Positions 22,851 through 31,064 are shown, counted from the first letter of the stretch. The stretch is 41,121 bases of DNA from an uncultured Collinsella sp. (GCA_902492235.1 CABUKS010000022.1:1-41121); one strand, 5' to 3'. Translations and numbers: made by a program. Notes: generated by a model not told the origin, from the sequence alone.

Positions 22851-23801
22851 ATGGCTAAGCGTATCGTTGTCGCCCTGGGCGGAAACGCCCTCGGCGCCAA
22901 CCTTCCCGAGCAGATGGAGGCCGTCAAGACGACTTCCAAGGCTATCGTCGACCTGATCGAGGAGGGCAACGAGGTCGTCGTCGTGCATGGCAACGGTCCC
23001 CAGGTGGGCATGATCGCCAACGCGATGGCTGAGCTCACGCGCTCTAATCCTCAGAAGTACGTTCCCTGCCCCTTGTCCGTTTGCGGCGCCATGAGCCAGG
23101 GCTACATTGGCTATGACCTGCAAAATGCGCTGCGCGAGGAAATGCTCGACCGCAATATCGACAAGGGCGTCGCCACCGTGCTCACCCAGGTCGAGGTTGC
23201 GGCAGACGACCCGGCCTTTGCCGACCCGGTCAAGCCGATTGGTCCGTGGATGAGCGAGGCCGAGGCCAAGGAGCTGGAGGCCGACCGCGGCTACCAGTTC
23301 ATCCACGACGAGAAGCAGGGCTTCCGTCGCGTGGTTGCCTCGCCCAAGCCCGTGAACATCGTCGAGCTCGACACCATCAAGTCGCTCGTCGAGTCCAACC
23401 ACGTGGTGATCTCCTGCGGCGGTGGCGGTATTCCCGTCACCAAGGCCCAGGGCAACCACCTTAAGGGCGCTGCCGCCGTCATCGATAAGGACTTTGCGGC
23501 CGAGAAGCTCGCCGAGCAGCTCGACGCCGATGCCCTGATTATCCTGACGGCCGTGGAGAAGGTTGCCATTGGCTTTGGCACCGACCACGAGCAGTGGCTC
23601 GACACGCTGACTGCGGCTGACGTAAAGCGTCTGTCCGAGGCCAACGAGTTCGGTCGTGGCTCCATGCTGCCCAAGGTCCAGGCCGCCTCGACGTTTGCCG
23701 AGAGCAAGCCGGGCCGCACGGCGCTCATCACGCTGCTCGAGAAGGCGCGTGACGGTCTTGCCGGCAAGACCGGTACCACGTTTACCGGCGACGCTGAGTA
23801 G
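22851..23801 (+). CDS. arcC: carbamate kinase (ArcC/YqeA)
   Basis: 316-residue amino-acid-kinase-fold enzyme that makes ATP and carbamate from carbamoyl phosphate and ADP. Family motifs: VVALGGNALG at the N-terminus, VVHGNGPQVG, KPIGPW and SCGGGGIPV in the middle, AVIDKD and ILTAVEKV in the nucleotide-binding half. Length is typical (about 310). It starts 14 nt after ygeW, so translation is likely coupled. It provides the energy-conserving step of purine fermentation. A terminator follows at once. Confidence 0.96.
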   Translation: MAKRIVVALGGNALGANLPEQMEAVKTTSKAIVDLIEEGNEVVVVHGNGPQVGMIANAMAELTRSNPQKYVPCPLSVCGAMSQGYIGYDLQNALREEMLDRNIDKGVATVLTQVEVAADDPAFADPVKPIGPWMSEAEAKELEADRGYQFIHDEKQGFRRVVASPKPVNIVELDTIKSLVESNHVVISCGGGGIPVTKAQGNHLKGAAAVIDKDFAAEKLAEQLDADALIILTAVEKVAIGFGTDHEQWLDTLTAADVKRLSEANEFGRGSMLPKVQAASTFAESKPGRTALITLLEKARDGLAGKTGTTFTGDAE

Positions 23802-23819
23802 GCATATCTGCACCATTGA

Positions 23820-23853
23820 GGAGGGTGCCCTGCGTCGCGGGGCGCCCTCCTTT
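23820..23853 (+). terminator. intrinsic terminator after arcC
   Basis: GGAGGGTGCCC (23820-23830) pairs with GGGCGCCCTCC (23840-23850) with one T-G wobble and a 9-nt loop, followed by TTT. It closes the ygeX-arcC transcript. The 126 bp after it include TTCCGA and TATGGT, 16 bp apart, as a weak promoter candidate for the next gene. Confidence 0.8.
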
Positions 23854-23979
23854 GTGCTATGGAGAGCCAAGGGGCGTTCGCTGGAAAAACGAGCGCATGC
23901 CTGTTCCGACGGAGTGTGAGCTTGGTATGGTGGGTATAGCAACTATGGCGTCCAAGGCAGCCAGGGGAGGTTTGCGGAG

Positions 23980-24594
23980 ATGAAACTTGGTTGCGTGATT
24001 ATGGCCTCGGGCGAGGGCAAGCGGTTTGGCTCTAACAAGATGCTCGCCGATATCTATGGCGAGCCGCTGATTGCCCGGACTATCGATTCGGTTCCCCGGG
24101 GCTTTGACGTCGTGGTTTCGACGCGTTGGCCCGAGGTCGCTCAGATTTGCGAGGACAAGCATTGCCCGTGTGTGCTGCACGATGGCGAGCTGCGCAGCGA
24201 AAGCGTCCGTGCGGGCCTTTCATGGGGAGTCGAACGCAACTGGAAAGGTTGCCTCTTTTTGCCGGGCGACCAGCCGCTCGTGAGTTCGGGTTCTTTTGAG
24301 GCTATGGTTCGTGCGTTTGACGAGTGTGGCCGCAAACATCCGGTGCGTCTTGCGTGCAACGGTGAGCCTTCGAGCCCGGTGCTCTTTCCGGCGGAACTGT
24401 TCGATGCACTTATGTGTCTTGAGGGCAAGGACGGCGGCGGTTCGATCCTCAAGGACCGTACCGACGTGGTGCTGGTCGAGGCGCGTGCCTACGAGCTGTG
24501 GGACGTCGATACCGCCAAGGGACAGCAACGCATAACGGAGCATATCGCCGCCTACTCGTATTTTGATCGCGTGGCCAACTGCATCAATCAATAA
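23980..24594 (+). CDS. mocA: molybdenum cofactor cytidylyltransferase-like maturation protein (YgfJ/MocA)
   Basis: 204-residue nucleotidyltransferase of the MobA/MocA fold, YgfJ branch. The NTP-binding loop is MASGEGKRFGSNKM (residues 8-21), and the metal-binding motif is LPGDQPL near residue 96. YWD-like ELWDVDT near the C-terminus is also typical. It should attach CMP to molybdopterin, giving the dinucleotide cofactor form used by xanthine-dehydrogenase-type enzymes such as XdhD. It starts with ATG after GGGGAGG and lies 9 nt before hyuA, so the two form a transcription unit. Confidence 0.88.
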   Translation: MKLGCVIMASGEGKRFGSNKMLADIYGEPLIARTIDSVPRGFDVVVSTRWPEVAQICEDKHCPCVLHDGELRSESVRAGLSWGVERNWKGCLFLPGDQPLVSSGSFEAMVRAFDECGRKHPVRLACNGEPSSPVLFPAELFDALMCLEGKDGGGSILKDRTDVVLVEARAYELWDVDTAKGQQRITEHIAAYSYFDRVANCINQ

Positions 24595-24603
24595 GGAGCA
24601 ATT

Positions 24604-25971
24604 ATGATCATCATCAAAAACGGCGCGCTCGTGACGCCCCAGGGGCTTCGCCGCGCCGATCTTTCCATGGAGGGCGATAAGATTGTGCGGATTGCCGCAG
24701 CGATTGAGCCGGGCGCCGACGATACCGTCGAGGACGCCGCGGGCTGCTGGGTGTTTCCCGGCTTTATCGACGGCCACACGCACATGCAGTGCTGGACTGG
24801 CATGGATTGGACAGCCGATAGCTTTGAAACCGGCACGCGTGCGGCTGCCTGCGGCGGTACGACGACCATCGTGGACTACGCGACGGCTGATCGCGGCGTG
24901 ACCATGCCCGATGCCTTGGCCGAGTGGCATCGCCGTGCCGACGGAACCTGCACGGCCAACTACGCCTTTCATATGGCACTCGCCGAGTGGAATGAACGCA
25001 ACCGCGCCGATCTTTCGGCTATGCGCGAGGCGGGCGTATCGTCGTTCAAGACCTACTTTGCCTACGATCATCTGCGCCTGGACGATGCCGAGACGCTCGA
25101 GGTGCTCGAGGAGCTCAAGCGTATTGGCGGCATACTGTGCGTGCATTGCGAGAACGGTACGCTGGTGAATGAGCTGCAGAAGCGCGTGTACGAGCAGGGG
25201 ATTCATGGGCCCGAGGGGCATGCACTCAGCCGTCCGGACGTGTGCGAGGCCGAGGCCGTGAGTCGTCTGCTGTATCTGGCGCACTTAGCCGGGGACGCCC
25301 CAGTCAACGTGGTGCACCTTTCGACCAAGCTGGGGCTCGAGGCCATTCGCGCTGCCAAAGCGTGCGGGCAGAAGAACATCTATGTCGAGACCTGCCCTCA
25401 GTATCTGATACTCGACGATACTTGCTACTTGGAGCAGGGCGAGGACGGCTTTGCGGGCGCCAAGTACGTGATGAGCCCGCCGCTGCGCCATGCCGGCGAC
25501 CGTGCGGCCCTGCGCGAGGCGCTTGTGGCCGGCGAGATCGATACGATTGCGACCGATCATTGCAGCTTTAACCTGCACGGGCAAAAGGACCGCGGGCGCG
25601 ACGATTTCCGCGCGATTCCCAACGGCGGGCCCGGCGTGGAACATCGTCCCGTCGCGATTGCCACGAGCTTTGAGGGCCAGCTGGGCCCCGAGGATCTGTG
25701 CCGCTTGATGAGCGAGAACCCGGCGCGCGTTTTTGGCATGTATCCGCGCAAGGGCTGTCTTGCCGAGGGTGCCGATGCCGATGTGTGCGTGTGGGATCCC
25801 AAGGCGCGCTGGACGATCAGTGCCGCGACGCAGCATCAGGCCGTGGACTACACGCCGCTCGAGGGTTTTGAGGCACATGGCCGCGCCAAGGCTGTGTTTG
25901 TGAACGGCGTGCTGGCTGCGCGCGACGGCGAGCCCACCGGAGCCCAACCCGGTCGCTACGTCCCTCGCTAG
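24604..25971 (+). CDS. hyuA: dihydropyrimidinase/hydantoinase-type cyclic amidohydrolase
   Basis: 455-residue amidohydrolase with a bimetal site: H58 and H60 in DGHTHM, the carboxylated lysine K149 in SSFKTYFAYD, H181 in VHCENG, H238 in VVHLST and D318 in ATDHCSF. This is the full dihydropyrimidinase set. It should open a six- or five-membered cyclic amide formed from the purine. A hyuA/hydA gene is one of the set tied to anaerobic urate use. The ATG at 24604 follows AAGGAG. It is convergent with yqeC across a long palindrome at 25992-26070. Exact ring substrate is inference. Confidence 0.93.
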   Translation: MIIIKNGALVTPQGLRRADLSMEGDKIVRIAAAIEPGADDTVEDAAGCWVFPGFIDGHTHMQCWTGMDWTADSFETGTRAAACGGTTTIVDYATADRGVTMPDALAEWHRRADGTCTANYAFHMALAEWNERNRADLSAMREAGVSSFKTYFAYDHLRLDDAETLEVLEELKRIGGILCVHCENGTLVNELQKRVYEQGIHGPEGHALSRPDVCEAEAVSRLLYLAHLAGDAPVNVVHLSTKLGLEAIRAAKACGQKNIYVETCPQYLILDDTCYLEQGEDGFAGAKYVMSPPLRHAGDRAALREALVAGEIDTIATDHCSFNLHGQKDRGRDDFRAIPNGGPGVEHRPVAIATSFEGQLGPEDLCRLMSENPARVFGMYPRKGCLAEGADADVCVWDPKARWTISAATQHQAVDYTPLEGFEAHGRAKAVFVNGVLAARDGEPTGAQPGRYVPR

Positions 25972-25991
25972 CAGCAAAGATGCCGTGTCCC

Positions 25992-26070
25992 CTCCTCAGT
26001 TGCGGTGAAATACGGACTGTTTGCGGCCGTCGGGCGGCCAAACAGTCCGTATTTCACCGCAACTGAGGAG
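25992..26070. repeat. palindromic element, copy 1 (31-bp perfect arms)
   Basis: The arms 25992-26022 and 26040-26070 are perfect reverse complements. The core AGTTGCGGTGAAATACGG also starts copy 2 at 28783. The 17-nt centre folds further through GGCCG/CGGCC around TCGGG. It lies in the convergent gap between hyuA and yqeC, where it could act as a bidirectional terminator. Same 17-nt loop length in both copies points to a dispersed element. Confidence 0.85.
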
Positions 26071-26080
26071 ATGGGGCCGG

Positions 26081-26815
26081 CTACTTGAGGCTGCTGGCGA
26101 CGACGGGGCGGTCGAGAGCTGCCTCGAAGCGGTCGGCCATCGTGGGGTCGGCAAGCGTGTCGACTTGGTTGAGCATGACGCGTGCGGTGCTGAGTTTCAG
26201 CGCCTGCATCTCGGCATTGAGCACCTGGGCGACGCGCTCGGGCGTGGCGATGTCGGTGAGCTCGCAGCCGCAACGCTCGCAAAAGAGCTCGGGGCGGTGG
26301 ACGGCTTCGTTGATGGGCTTGCTGAGTCCCGAGGCGCCGACGACCCAGACAACGTTTGCCGTGCCGGCGGGAATTACCGGCTCCCAGGCGGCATGCGCCT
26401 TGAGCGGGAGTCGCTTGCTACCGTCTGCCTCGGCCAACACATAGTCAAAGCGCTGTGCCAGCCCGCCGAGTGGCTCGGCGGGGGCGGAGAGCTTGCCTGT
26501 CTCCGGGTCCAAAACACCCGCCTGGCAGATACTTCCGCGGCTCATGCCCGCGCATGCCTCGCAGGTGCAACCGGGGACATGCGAGGCGCCCGGCTTCCAA
26601 GGCGCGGCGTCCAGGCGACGATTCGACCCGTCCCATGGCACGCCGGCAACGGGAAGCATATGCGTGGTGGTGCAGAGGAGCACGCGGCCGCCAGCGCGCA
26701 TGAGCTCAAGACCCAGCGTTTTGAGCAACGTCGACTTGCCGCCGCTGCCGATAATCGCGGTAATGCCCGGCTCGATCCTGAGCGCCGAGGCAAGATTGCC
26801 GCTAACCGTTTCCAT
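26081..26815 (-). CDS. yqeC: YqeC, selenium-dependent hydroxylase accessory protein
   Basis: 244-residue P-loop protein of the YqeC family, found with selenium-dependent molybdenum hydroxylases. The nucleotide loop is IIGSGGKSTLL (about 21-31), with TTTHM and LAEADGSKRLPLK as further family motifs. Unusual are two cysteine groups: C83, C85, C88 and C97, and C179, C182 and C184. They could bind a metal, and I do not recall them as family-wide. Start at ATG 26815; the ribosome site is weak (GGCGGTG). It is divergent from yqeB. Role: probably NTP-dependent help in XdhD maturation, possibly selenium handling. Confidence 0.85.
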   Translation of the reverse strand: METVSGNLASALRIEPGITAIIGSGGKSTLLKTLGLELMRAGGRVLLCTTTHMLPVAGVPWDGSNRRLDAAPWKPGASHVPGCTCEACAGMSRGSICQAGVLDPETGKLSAPAEPLGGLAQRFDYVLAEADGSKRLPLKAHAAWEPVIPAGTANVVWVVGASGLSKPINEAVHRPELFCERCGCELTDIATPERVAQVLNAEMQALKLSTARVMLNQVDTLADPTMADRFEAALDRPVVASSLK

Positions 26816-26828
26816 CTGTTCACCGCCG

Positions 26829-26876
26829 TATAATACTGTGATAATAAATAATCATCAGAGTAGCGGTCGAACCGCT
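26829..26876 (+). promoter_or_regulatory. divergent promoter region of yqeC and yqeB with a small palindrome
   Basis: TATAAT at 26829-26834 is a consensus -10 box on the plus strand, though no good -35 is seen. AGCGGT-CGA-ACCGCT (26862-26876) is a perfect 6-3-6 palindrome followed by TTTTG, either an operator or a short leader hairpin in front of yqeB. Confidence 0.35.
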
Positions 26877-26917
26877 TTTGCTCTGCTCAAACCGTAGCAC
26901 AGGGAGGTGCCCCGGGA

Positions 26918-27712
26918 ATGCTCGTTTATGTTCGCGGCGCCGGCGATATCGCCACGGGTGTCGCCGCTCGCTTGGTGCGCGCCGGCGTGTCGGTCGTTAT
27001 GGCCGATATCGCGGTTCCCACGTGCATCCGCCGCACAATCAGTTTTTGCGAGGCTATTCGCCTGGGCGAGGTCCAGGTCGAGGGCATTCGCGCTCGCTTG
27101 GCGCAGACGCCGGCAGAGGCGCTCGAGATTACCCAAGCGGGGGATGTTGCCGTCGTGGTGGACCCTCAGGCCAAGATGCTCGATGAGCTTAAACCCGCGG
27201 CTGTGGTCGACGCGATTCTGGCCAAGCGCAACCTGGGCACCACGCGCGACATGGCGCCTGCCGTTATTGCCGTGGGACCGGGCTTCACCGCGCCGGTTGA
27301 CTGCGACGCCGTGGTCGAAACCATGCGCGGGCATTTCCTGGGCCGTGTCATTACCCAAGGTTCGCCCCAGCCCAATACGGGCGTGCCGGGCATTATCGCC
27401 GGCTATGGCAAGGAGCGCGTTATCCACAGCCCCGCCGCCGGCGTGTTTCGGTCCGACCGCGCAATCGGCGACATCGTGCGCGCCGGAGACGTGATTGGCT
27501 ACGCGGGCGATACTCCCATGGTCACGCAGATTGACGGCTGCTTGCGCGGTCTTTTGGCCGACGGCGTTCAGGTGACCGAGGGCTTTAAATGTGCCGACGT
27601 CGATCCGCGCGGCGATGCCAGCTATATCAACTACATTTCGGACAAGGCGACGTCGGTCGGCGGCGGCGTGCTCGAGGCGCTCGCTATGCTCACCGATATC
27701 TTTAGAGGATAG
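26918..27712 (+). CDS. yqeB: YqeB-type selenium-dependent molybdenum hydroxylase system protein
   Basis: 264-residue protein of the EF2563/YqeB family, seen only with selenium-dependent molybdenum hydroxylases. The N-terminus VRGAGDIATGVAARL is a Rossmann-like nucleotide loop. The middle has VVDPQAKMLDELKP and VGPGFTAPVDCDAVVET; the end is a conserved glycine-rich KATSVGGGVLEALA. The E. coli YqeB is, as I recall, a longer fusion of an XdhC-like part and this part; here they are two genes. Start at ATG 26918 after AGGGAGG. It lies 9 nt before the XdhC-family gene. The exact biochemical step (selenium or cofactor insertion) is unknown. Confidence 0.88.
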   Translation: MLVYVRGAGDIATGVAARLVRAGVSVVMADIAVPTCIRRTISFCEAIRLGEVQVEGIRARLAQTPAEALEITQAGDVAVVVDPQAKMLDELKPAAVVDAILAKRNLGTTRDMAPAVIAVGPGFTAPVDCDAVVETMRGHFLGRVITQGSPQPNTGVPGIIAGYGKERVIHSPAAGVFRSDRAIGDIVRAGDVIGYAGDTPMVTQIDGCLRGLLADGVQVTEGFKCADVDPRGDASYINYISDKATSVGGGVLEALAMLTDIFRG

Positions 27713-27721
27713 AAGGCGGCA

Positions 27722-28765
27722 ATGGAAAAGCTCGATGTTGTGAATGCGGCGCTTGTCGCCCTGCGTGCTGGCGAGACGTGCGAGCTCGTGGTCGTGGCCG
27801 GCACGGCGGGGTCGTCGCCGCGCGGCGTGGGTGCCTGGATGGCCGTCTTTGCCGACGGTAGCCAGGCGGGCACCATCGGCGGCGGCAAGATCGAGCTCTT
27901 TGCGCTGGATGAGGCGCGCGAACTCCTGAGCGCGGGACAGTCGCGTCTGATCCGCTACACCATGGGCGGCGAGAACTCCGATACCGGCATGATCTGCGGC
28001 GGAGCCATTTGCCTGTGCTATCTGCATCTGGATGCGACCCAGGCACCGTTGTTCCAGGAAATTGCCGACGTCTTGGTCTATCGGCGCATCGGCGACTTCG
28101 TCATCGACTTTGAGCCGTTTATCGCGAGCACGCTCGAGGGCGATGTGGCCGAGTACCATGGCGAGGCATCGCGCCATACCATTGCGGGCTGCCCCGGGCT
28201 TTCACTGGTGGAGGAGGGGAGTAACGTCACCTACACCAACGCTGCCTCTGAGATTCCCGCGGCGCACATCGAGACGCTCTGCCCCGAGGGCCTGACCTAC
28301 ATCTTTGGCTGCGGACACGTGGGCGCCGCGACGGCGCGCGTGCTCACGGCGGCGGGCTTTGCCGTCGTGGCCTGCGATGACCGCCCCGGCACGTTGACGC
28401 CCGAATGGGTGCCCGGTGTCTACGATCGTCGCCTGGTCGATTACAAGAACCTGAGCGAGCTGTGTCCCATCGGTCCGCGCGACTTGGTGGTCGTCGCCAC
28501 GGCGGGTCACAAGTCCGATATCGACGTGGTGATTCAGGCCATGCGTGCCAAGCCTGCCTATCTGGGCTGTCTGGGTTCGCGCCGCAAGACGGCCTTTGTG
28601 CGTGCCCGCCTGGAGCAGGAAGGTTTTACGCAGGACCAGATCGACGAGCTGCACCTTCCGATCGGCGTTGCCATCGAGGCCGAGGACCCCAAGGAGATCG
28701 CCATCTCCATCGCCGCCGAGATGATCCACCTGCGCCGCACCAAACTCGTCCCCCGCAAGCGCTAA
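27722..28765 (+). CDS. XdhC/CoxI-family molybdenum hydroxylase maturation factor
   Basis: 347-residue protein. The N-terminal XdhC/CoxI domain shows VVVAGTAGSSPRG and GTIGGGKIE; MICGGA with a conserved Cys lies at about 91-96. The C-terminal Rossmann domain shows IFGCGHVGAATARVL (about 197-211), DDRPG, TAGHKSD and YLGCLGSRRK. XdhC proteins bind molybdenum cofactor, help make it sulfurated (here perhaps selenated) and insert it into the hydroxylase. It is co-transcribed with yqeB. The purine block ends here; the next gene is ribosomal. Confidence 0.9.
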   Translation: MEKLDVVNAALVALRAGETCELVVVAGTAGSSPRGVGAWMAVFADGSQAGTIGGGKIELFALDEARELLSAGQSRLIRYTMGGENSDTGMICGGAICLCYLHLDATQAPLFQEIADVLVYRRIGDFVIDFEPFIASTLEGDVAEYHGEASRHTIAGCPGLSLVEEGSNVTYTNAASEIPAAHIETLCPEGLTYIFGCGHVGAATARVLTAAGFAVVACDDRPGTLTPEWVPGVYDRRLVDYKNLSELCPIGPRDLVVVATAGHKSDIDVVIQAMRAKPAYLGCLGSRRKTAFVRARLEQEGFTQDQIDELHLPIGVAIEAEDPKEIAISIAAEMIHLRRTKLVPRKR

Positions 28766-28782
28766 TCGGATCCCCACCAATA

Positions 28783-28856
28783 AGTTGCGGTGAAATACGG
28801 ACTGTTTAAGCCTGTTAGGCCGCCAAACAGTCCCTATTTCACCGCAACTGCTTTTT
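28783..28856. repeat. palindromic element, copy 2, with terminator T tract
   Basis: Arms 28783-28807 and 28825-28849 are 25 bp long with one mismatch, around a 17-nt loop; the arms match those of copy 1 at 25992-26070. TTTTT at 28852-28856 follows, so on the plus strand it can act as terminator of yqeB-xdhC. It lies between the purine cluster and the ribosomal block. Confidence 0.85.
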
Positions 28857-28933
28857 GGGATCCATTTGTGCGGGGGAGTTGTGGAGTTGTGCAGGCAGAC
28901 GAGGTTTTTCTGGAAATACGCTCCCGATGCGCG

Positions 28934-28939
28934 TATAGT
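28934..28939 (+). promoter_or_regulatory. candidate -10 box of the rplE transcription unit
   Basis: TATAGT follows the terminator-like palindrome by about 80 bp. No good -35 is seen at the right distance. It would give a leader of about 130 nt before rplE, containing a GCACG...CGTGC hairpin. A promoter is needed here because the upstream operon is terminated and runs into unrelated genes. Confidence 0.35.
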
Positions 28940-29077
28940 ACCGATTGTTTTTGTCGGCTCCTGCTGCGTCGAGTCCAAACCGCAAAATGCCATGAGCGGC
29001 GCGGATGCAGCCAGGAGGCACGAGGACAACCCATCGTGGCCACGCCCCGTGCTTAAAACCCCAAGAAGGAGTGAACA

Positions 29078-29635
29078 ATGGCAGAAGAGAAGTATGTGCC
29101 GCGTCTGAAGACCAAGTACAACAACGAGGTCAAGCAGCAGCTTCAGGACAAGTTCCAGTACGAGAACGTCATGATGATCCCCAAGTTTGAGAAGATCGTC
29201 GTGAACATGGGTGTCGGCGAGGCCGCTACCGATTCCAAGGCCATCGACGGTGCCGTGCGCGACCTGCGCGCCATCACCGGCCAACAGCCGATGATCACCC
29301 GTGCCCGCAAGTCCATCGCTACCTTCCGCCTGCGCGCTGGTATGCCGATCGGCTGCAAGGTTACCCTGCGTGGCGACCGTATGTGGGAGTTCTTCGATCG
29401 TCTGACCTCCGTCGCGATCCCCCGTATCCGCGACTTCCGCGGCATTTCCGCCAAGAGCTTCGACGGCCGTGGTAACTTCTCCATGGGCGTCACCGAGCAG
29501 CTCATCTTCCCCGAGATCGACTTCGACTCCGTCGATCACCAGCGCGGTATGGACATCACTTTCGTGACCACCGCCAATACCGATGAGGAGGCCAAGGCCC
29601 TTCTGGACGCCTTCGGTTTCCCGTTCAAGAAATAG
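29078..29635 (+). CDS. rplE: 50S ribosomal protein L5
   Basis: 185-residue L5, which binds 5S rRNA in the central protuberance. Family sequence is clear throughout: IPKFEKIVVNMGVGEA, GQQPMITRARKSIATFRLR, GMPIGCKVTLRG, IPRIRDFRGI and GVTEQLIFPEIDFD. Start ATG after AAGGAG. In most bacteria rplN and rplX lie directly upstream; here a purine-cluster gene does. It is the first gene of the ribosomal run in this window. The gap to S14 holds a hairpin (TAAGCGC 29650-29656 with GCGCTTA 29675-29681). Confidence 0.97.
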   Translation: MAEEKYVPRLKTKYNNEVKQQLQDKFQYENVMMIPKFEKIVVNMGVGEAATDSKAIDGAVRDLRAITGQQPMITRARKSIATFRLRAGMPIGCKVTLRGDRMWEFFDRLTSVAIPRIRDFRGISAKSFDGRGNFSMGVTEQLIFPEIDFDSVDHQRGMDITFVTTANTDEEAKALLDAFGFPFKK

Positions 29636-29715
29636 GTTCACCTGCCCTATAAGCGCTGTTCCCACAAGGGGGCGGCGCTTAGGGGCGAACAATACTCTAT
29701 GTGAGGAGGATATAA

Positions 29716-29901
29716 GTGGCTAAGACATCGATGATCGTCAAGTGCAATCGCAAGCAGAAGTTCTCTACTCGTGAGTACACGCGCTGCCAGCGCTGCGGCC
29801 GTCCGCACTCTGTGTACCGCAAGTTCGGCCTGTGCCGTGTCTGCTTCCGCGAGCTTGCACTCAAGGGCGAGCTTCCCGGCGTTAAGAAGGCCAGCTGGTA
29901 A
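29716..29901 (+). CDS. rpsZ: 30S ribosomal protein S14, zinc-binding type Z
   Basis: 61-residue short form of S14. Zinc ligands are C24, C27, C40 and C43 (CQRC and CRVC). It has a GTG start after GAGGAGG. The short zinc form is standard in Gram-positive and actinobacterial spc operons. It helps assemble the head of the small subunit. Confidence 0.96.
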   Translation: MAKTSMIVKCNRKQKFSTREYTRCQRCGRPHSVYRKFGLCRVCFRELALKGELPGVKKASW

Positions 29902-30020
29902 GTCACTACCAGCGTTTCAAGCATCAGTTTGGAACAGGGAAAACGCGCTAAAAAGGCTTGGCCGTTAAGGGCGGCGAAGAACCAAGAGCACGTGTTCATC
30001 AAGAACGAAGGAGAATCTGT

Positions 30021-30419
30021 ATGAACCTTACAGACCCGATCGCAGATATGCTTACGCGCATCCGTAACGCTAACTCTGTGAACAAGGCCACGGTCTCCAT
30101 GCCGAGCAGCAAGAAGCTCGTCGAGATCGCTCGTGTTCTGCACGAGGAGGGCTACATCGAGGGCTACGATGTCGAGGACACCGTTCCCCAGAAGACTCTG
30201 CACATCACACTTAAGTATGGTCCCAAGAAGGCTAAGGTCATCAACGGCATCCGCCGCATTTCCAAGCCGGGCCTGCGTAAGTATACCGGCGTTGCCGACA
30301 TGCCCCGCGTCCGCGGTGGCCTTGGTACCGCCATTATTTCCACCAGCCATGGCGTCATGACCGACCGCGATGCTCGCAAGCACAACGTCGGCGGCGAGAT
30401 CATCGCTTACGTCTGGTAA
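30021..30419 (+). CDS. rpsH: 30S ribosomal protein S8
   Basis: 132-residue S8, a primary 16S rRNA-binding protein and, in E. coli, translational repressor of the spc operon. The N-terminus TDPIADMLTRIRNAN and C-terminus GGEIIAYVW are typical. The ATG at 30021 follows AAGGAG; the longer upstream frame is not conserved. The 119-bp gap after S14 holds only a weak CTTGG/CCAAG hairpin. Confidence 0.97.
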   Translation: MNLTDPIADMLTRIRNANSVNKATVSMPSSKKLVEIARVLHEEGYIEGYDVEDTVPQKTLHITLKYGPKKAKVINGIRRISKPGLRKYTGVADMPRVRGGLGTAIISTSHGVMTDRDARKHNVGGEIIAYVW

Positions 30420-30452
30420 TTCGCTCGGTAGGTAGAAGGAAAGGAGATCACC

Positions 30453-30989
30453 GTGTCTCGTATCGGTAATAAGCCTGTCCAGATTCCCGCCGGAGTCGAA
30501 GTGGCAGTCAACGGCAACAACGTTGTCGTCAAGGGCCCCAAGGGCCAGCTCGAGCTCGATGTCTTTGAGAAGCTCGCTATCAACGTCGAGGACAACGTCC
30601 TCACCGTTTCCCGTCCCGACGACGAGCGTGAGACCCGTGCCCGCCACGGCCTCACCCGCGCCCTCATCCACAACATGGTTGTTGGCGTTTCCGAGGGCTT
30701 CGAGAAGAAGCTCGAGCTCGCCGGCGTCGGTTACCGCGTGCAGCAGAAGGGCAAGAACCTCGAGTTCTCCCTGGGCTTCTCGCACCCCGTGATCGTCGAG
30801 GCTCCCGAGGGCATCACCTTCGAGGTTCCCGACAACACCCACGTGAACGTCAAGGGTATCAACAAGCAGCAGGTCGGTCAGATCGCCGCTGAGATCCGCG
30901 GCCATCGTCCTCCCGAGCCTTACAAGGGCAAGGGTATCCACTACGTTGGCGAGCACATCCGCCGCAAGCTGGGTAAGGCCGCCAAGTAG
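30453..30989 (+). CDS. rplF: 50S ribosomal protein L6
   Basis: 178-residue L6, at the base of the L7/L12 stalk. It begins SRIGNKPVQIPAGVEV and ends with the conserved PPEPYKGKGI and GKAAK. GTG start after AAAGGAG. The gap to L18 contains a perfect 8-bp hairpin, CCAGCACC (31015-31022) with 31029-31036, without a T tract. Confidence 0.97.
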   Translation: MSRIGNKPVQIPAGVEVAVNGNNVVVKGPKGQLELDVFEKLAINVEDNVLTVSRPDDERETRARHGLTRALIHNMVVGVSEGFEKKLELAGVGYRVQQKGKNLEFSLGFSHPVIVEAPEGITFEVPDNTHVNVKGINKQQVGQIAAEIRGHRPPEPYKGKGIHYVGEHIRRKLGKAAK

Positions 30990-31064
30990 TCGTAACCGAC
31001 TCACTCGCATAAGACCAGCACCCCGTCAGGTGCTGGCAAGATCAACCTTTTTAGGAGTTTACGT

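Noticed and set aside
28866..29108. Small upstream open frame overlapping the rplE start
   Set aside because: No conserved sequence and no ribosome site; its translation has no protein-family character.
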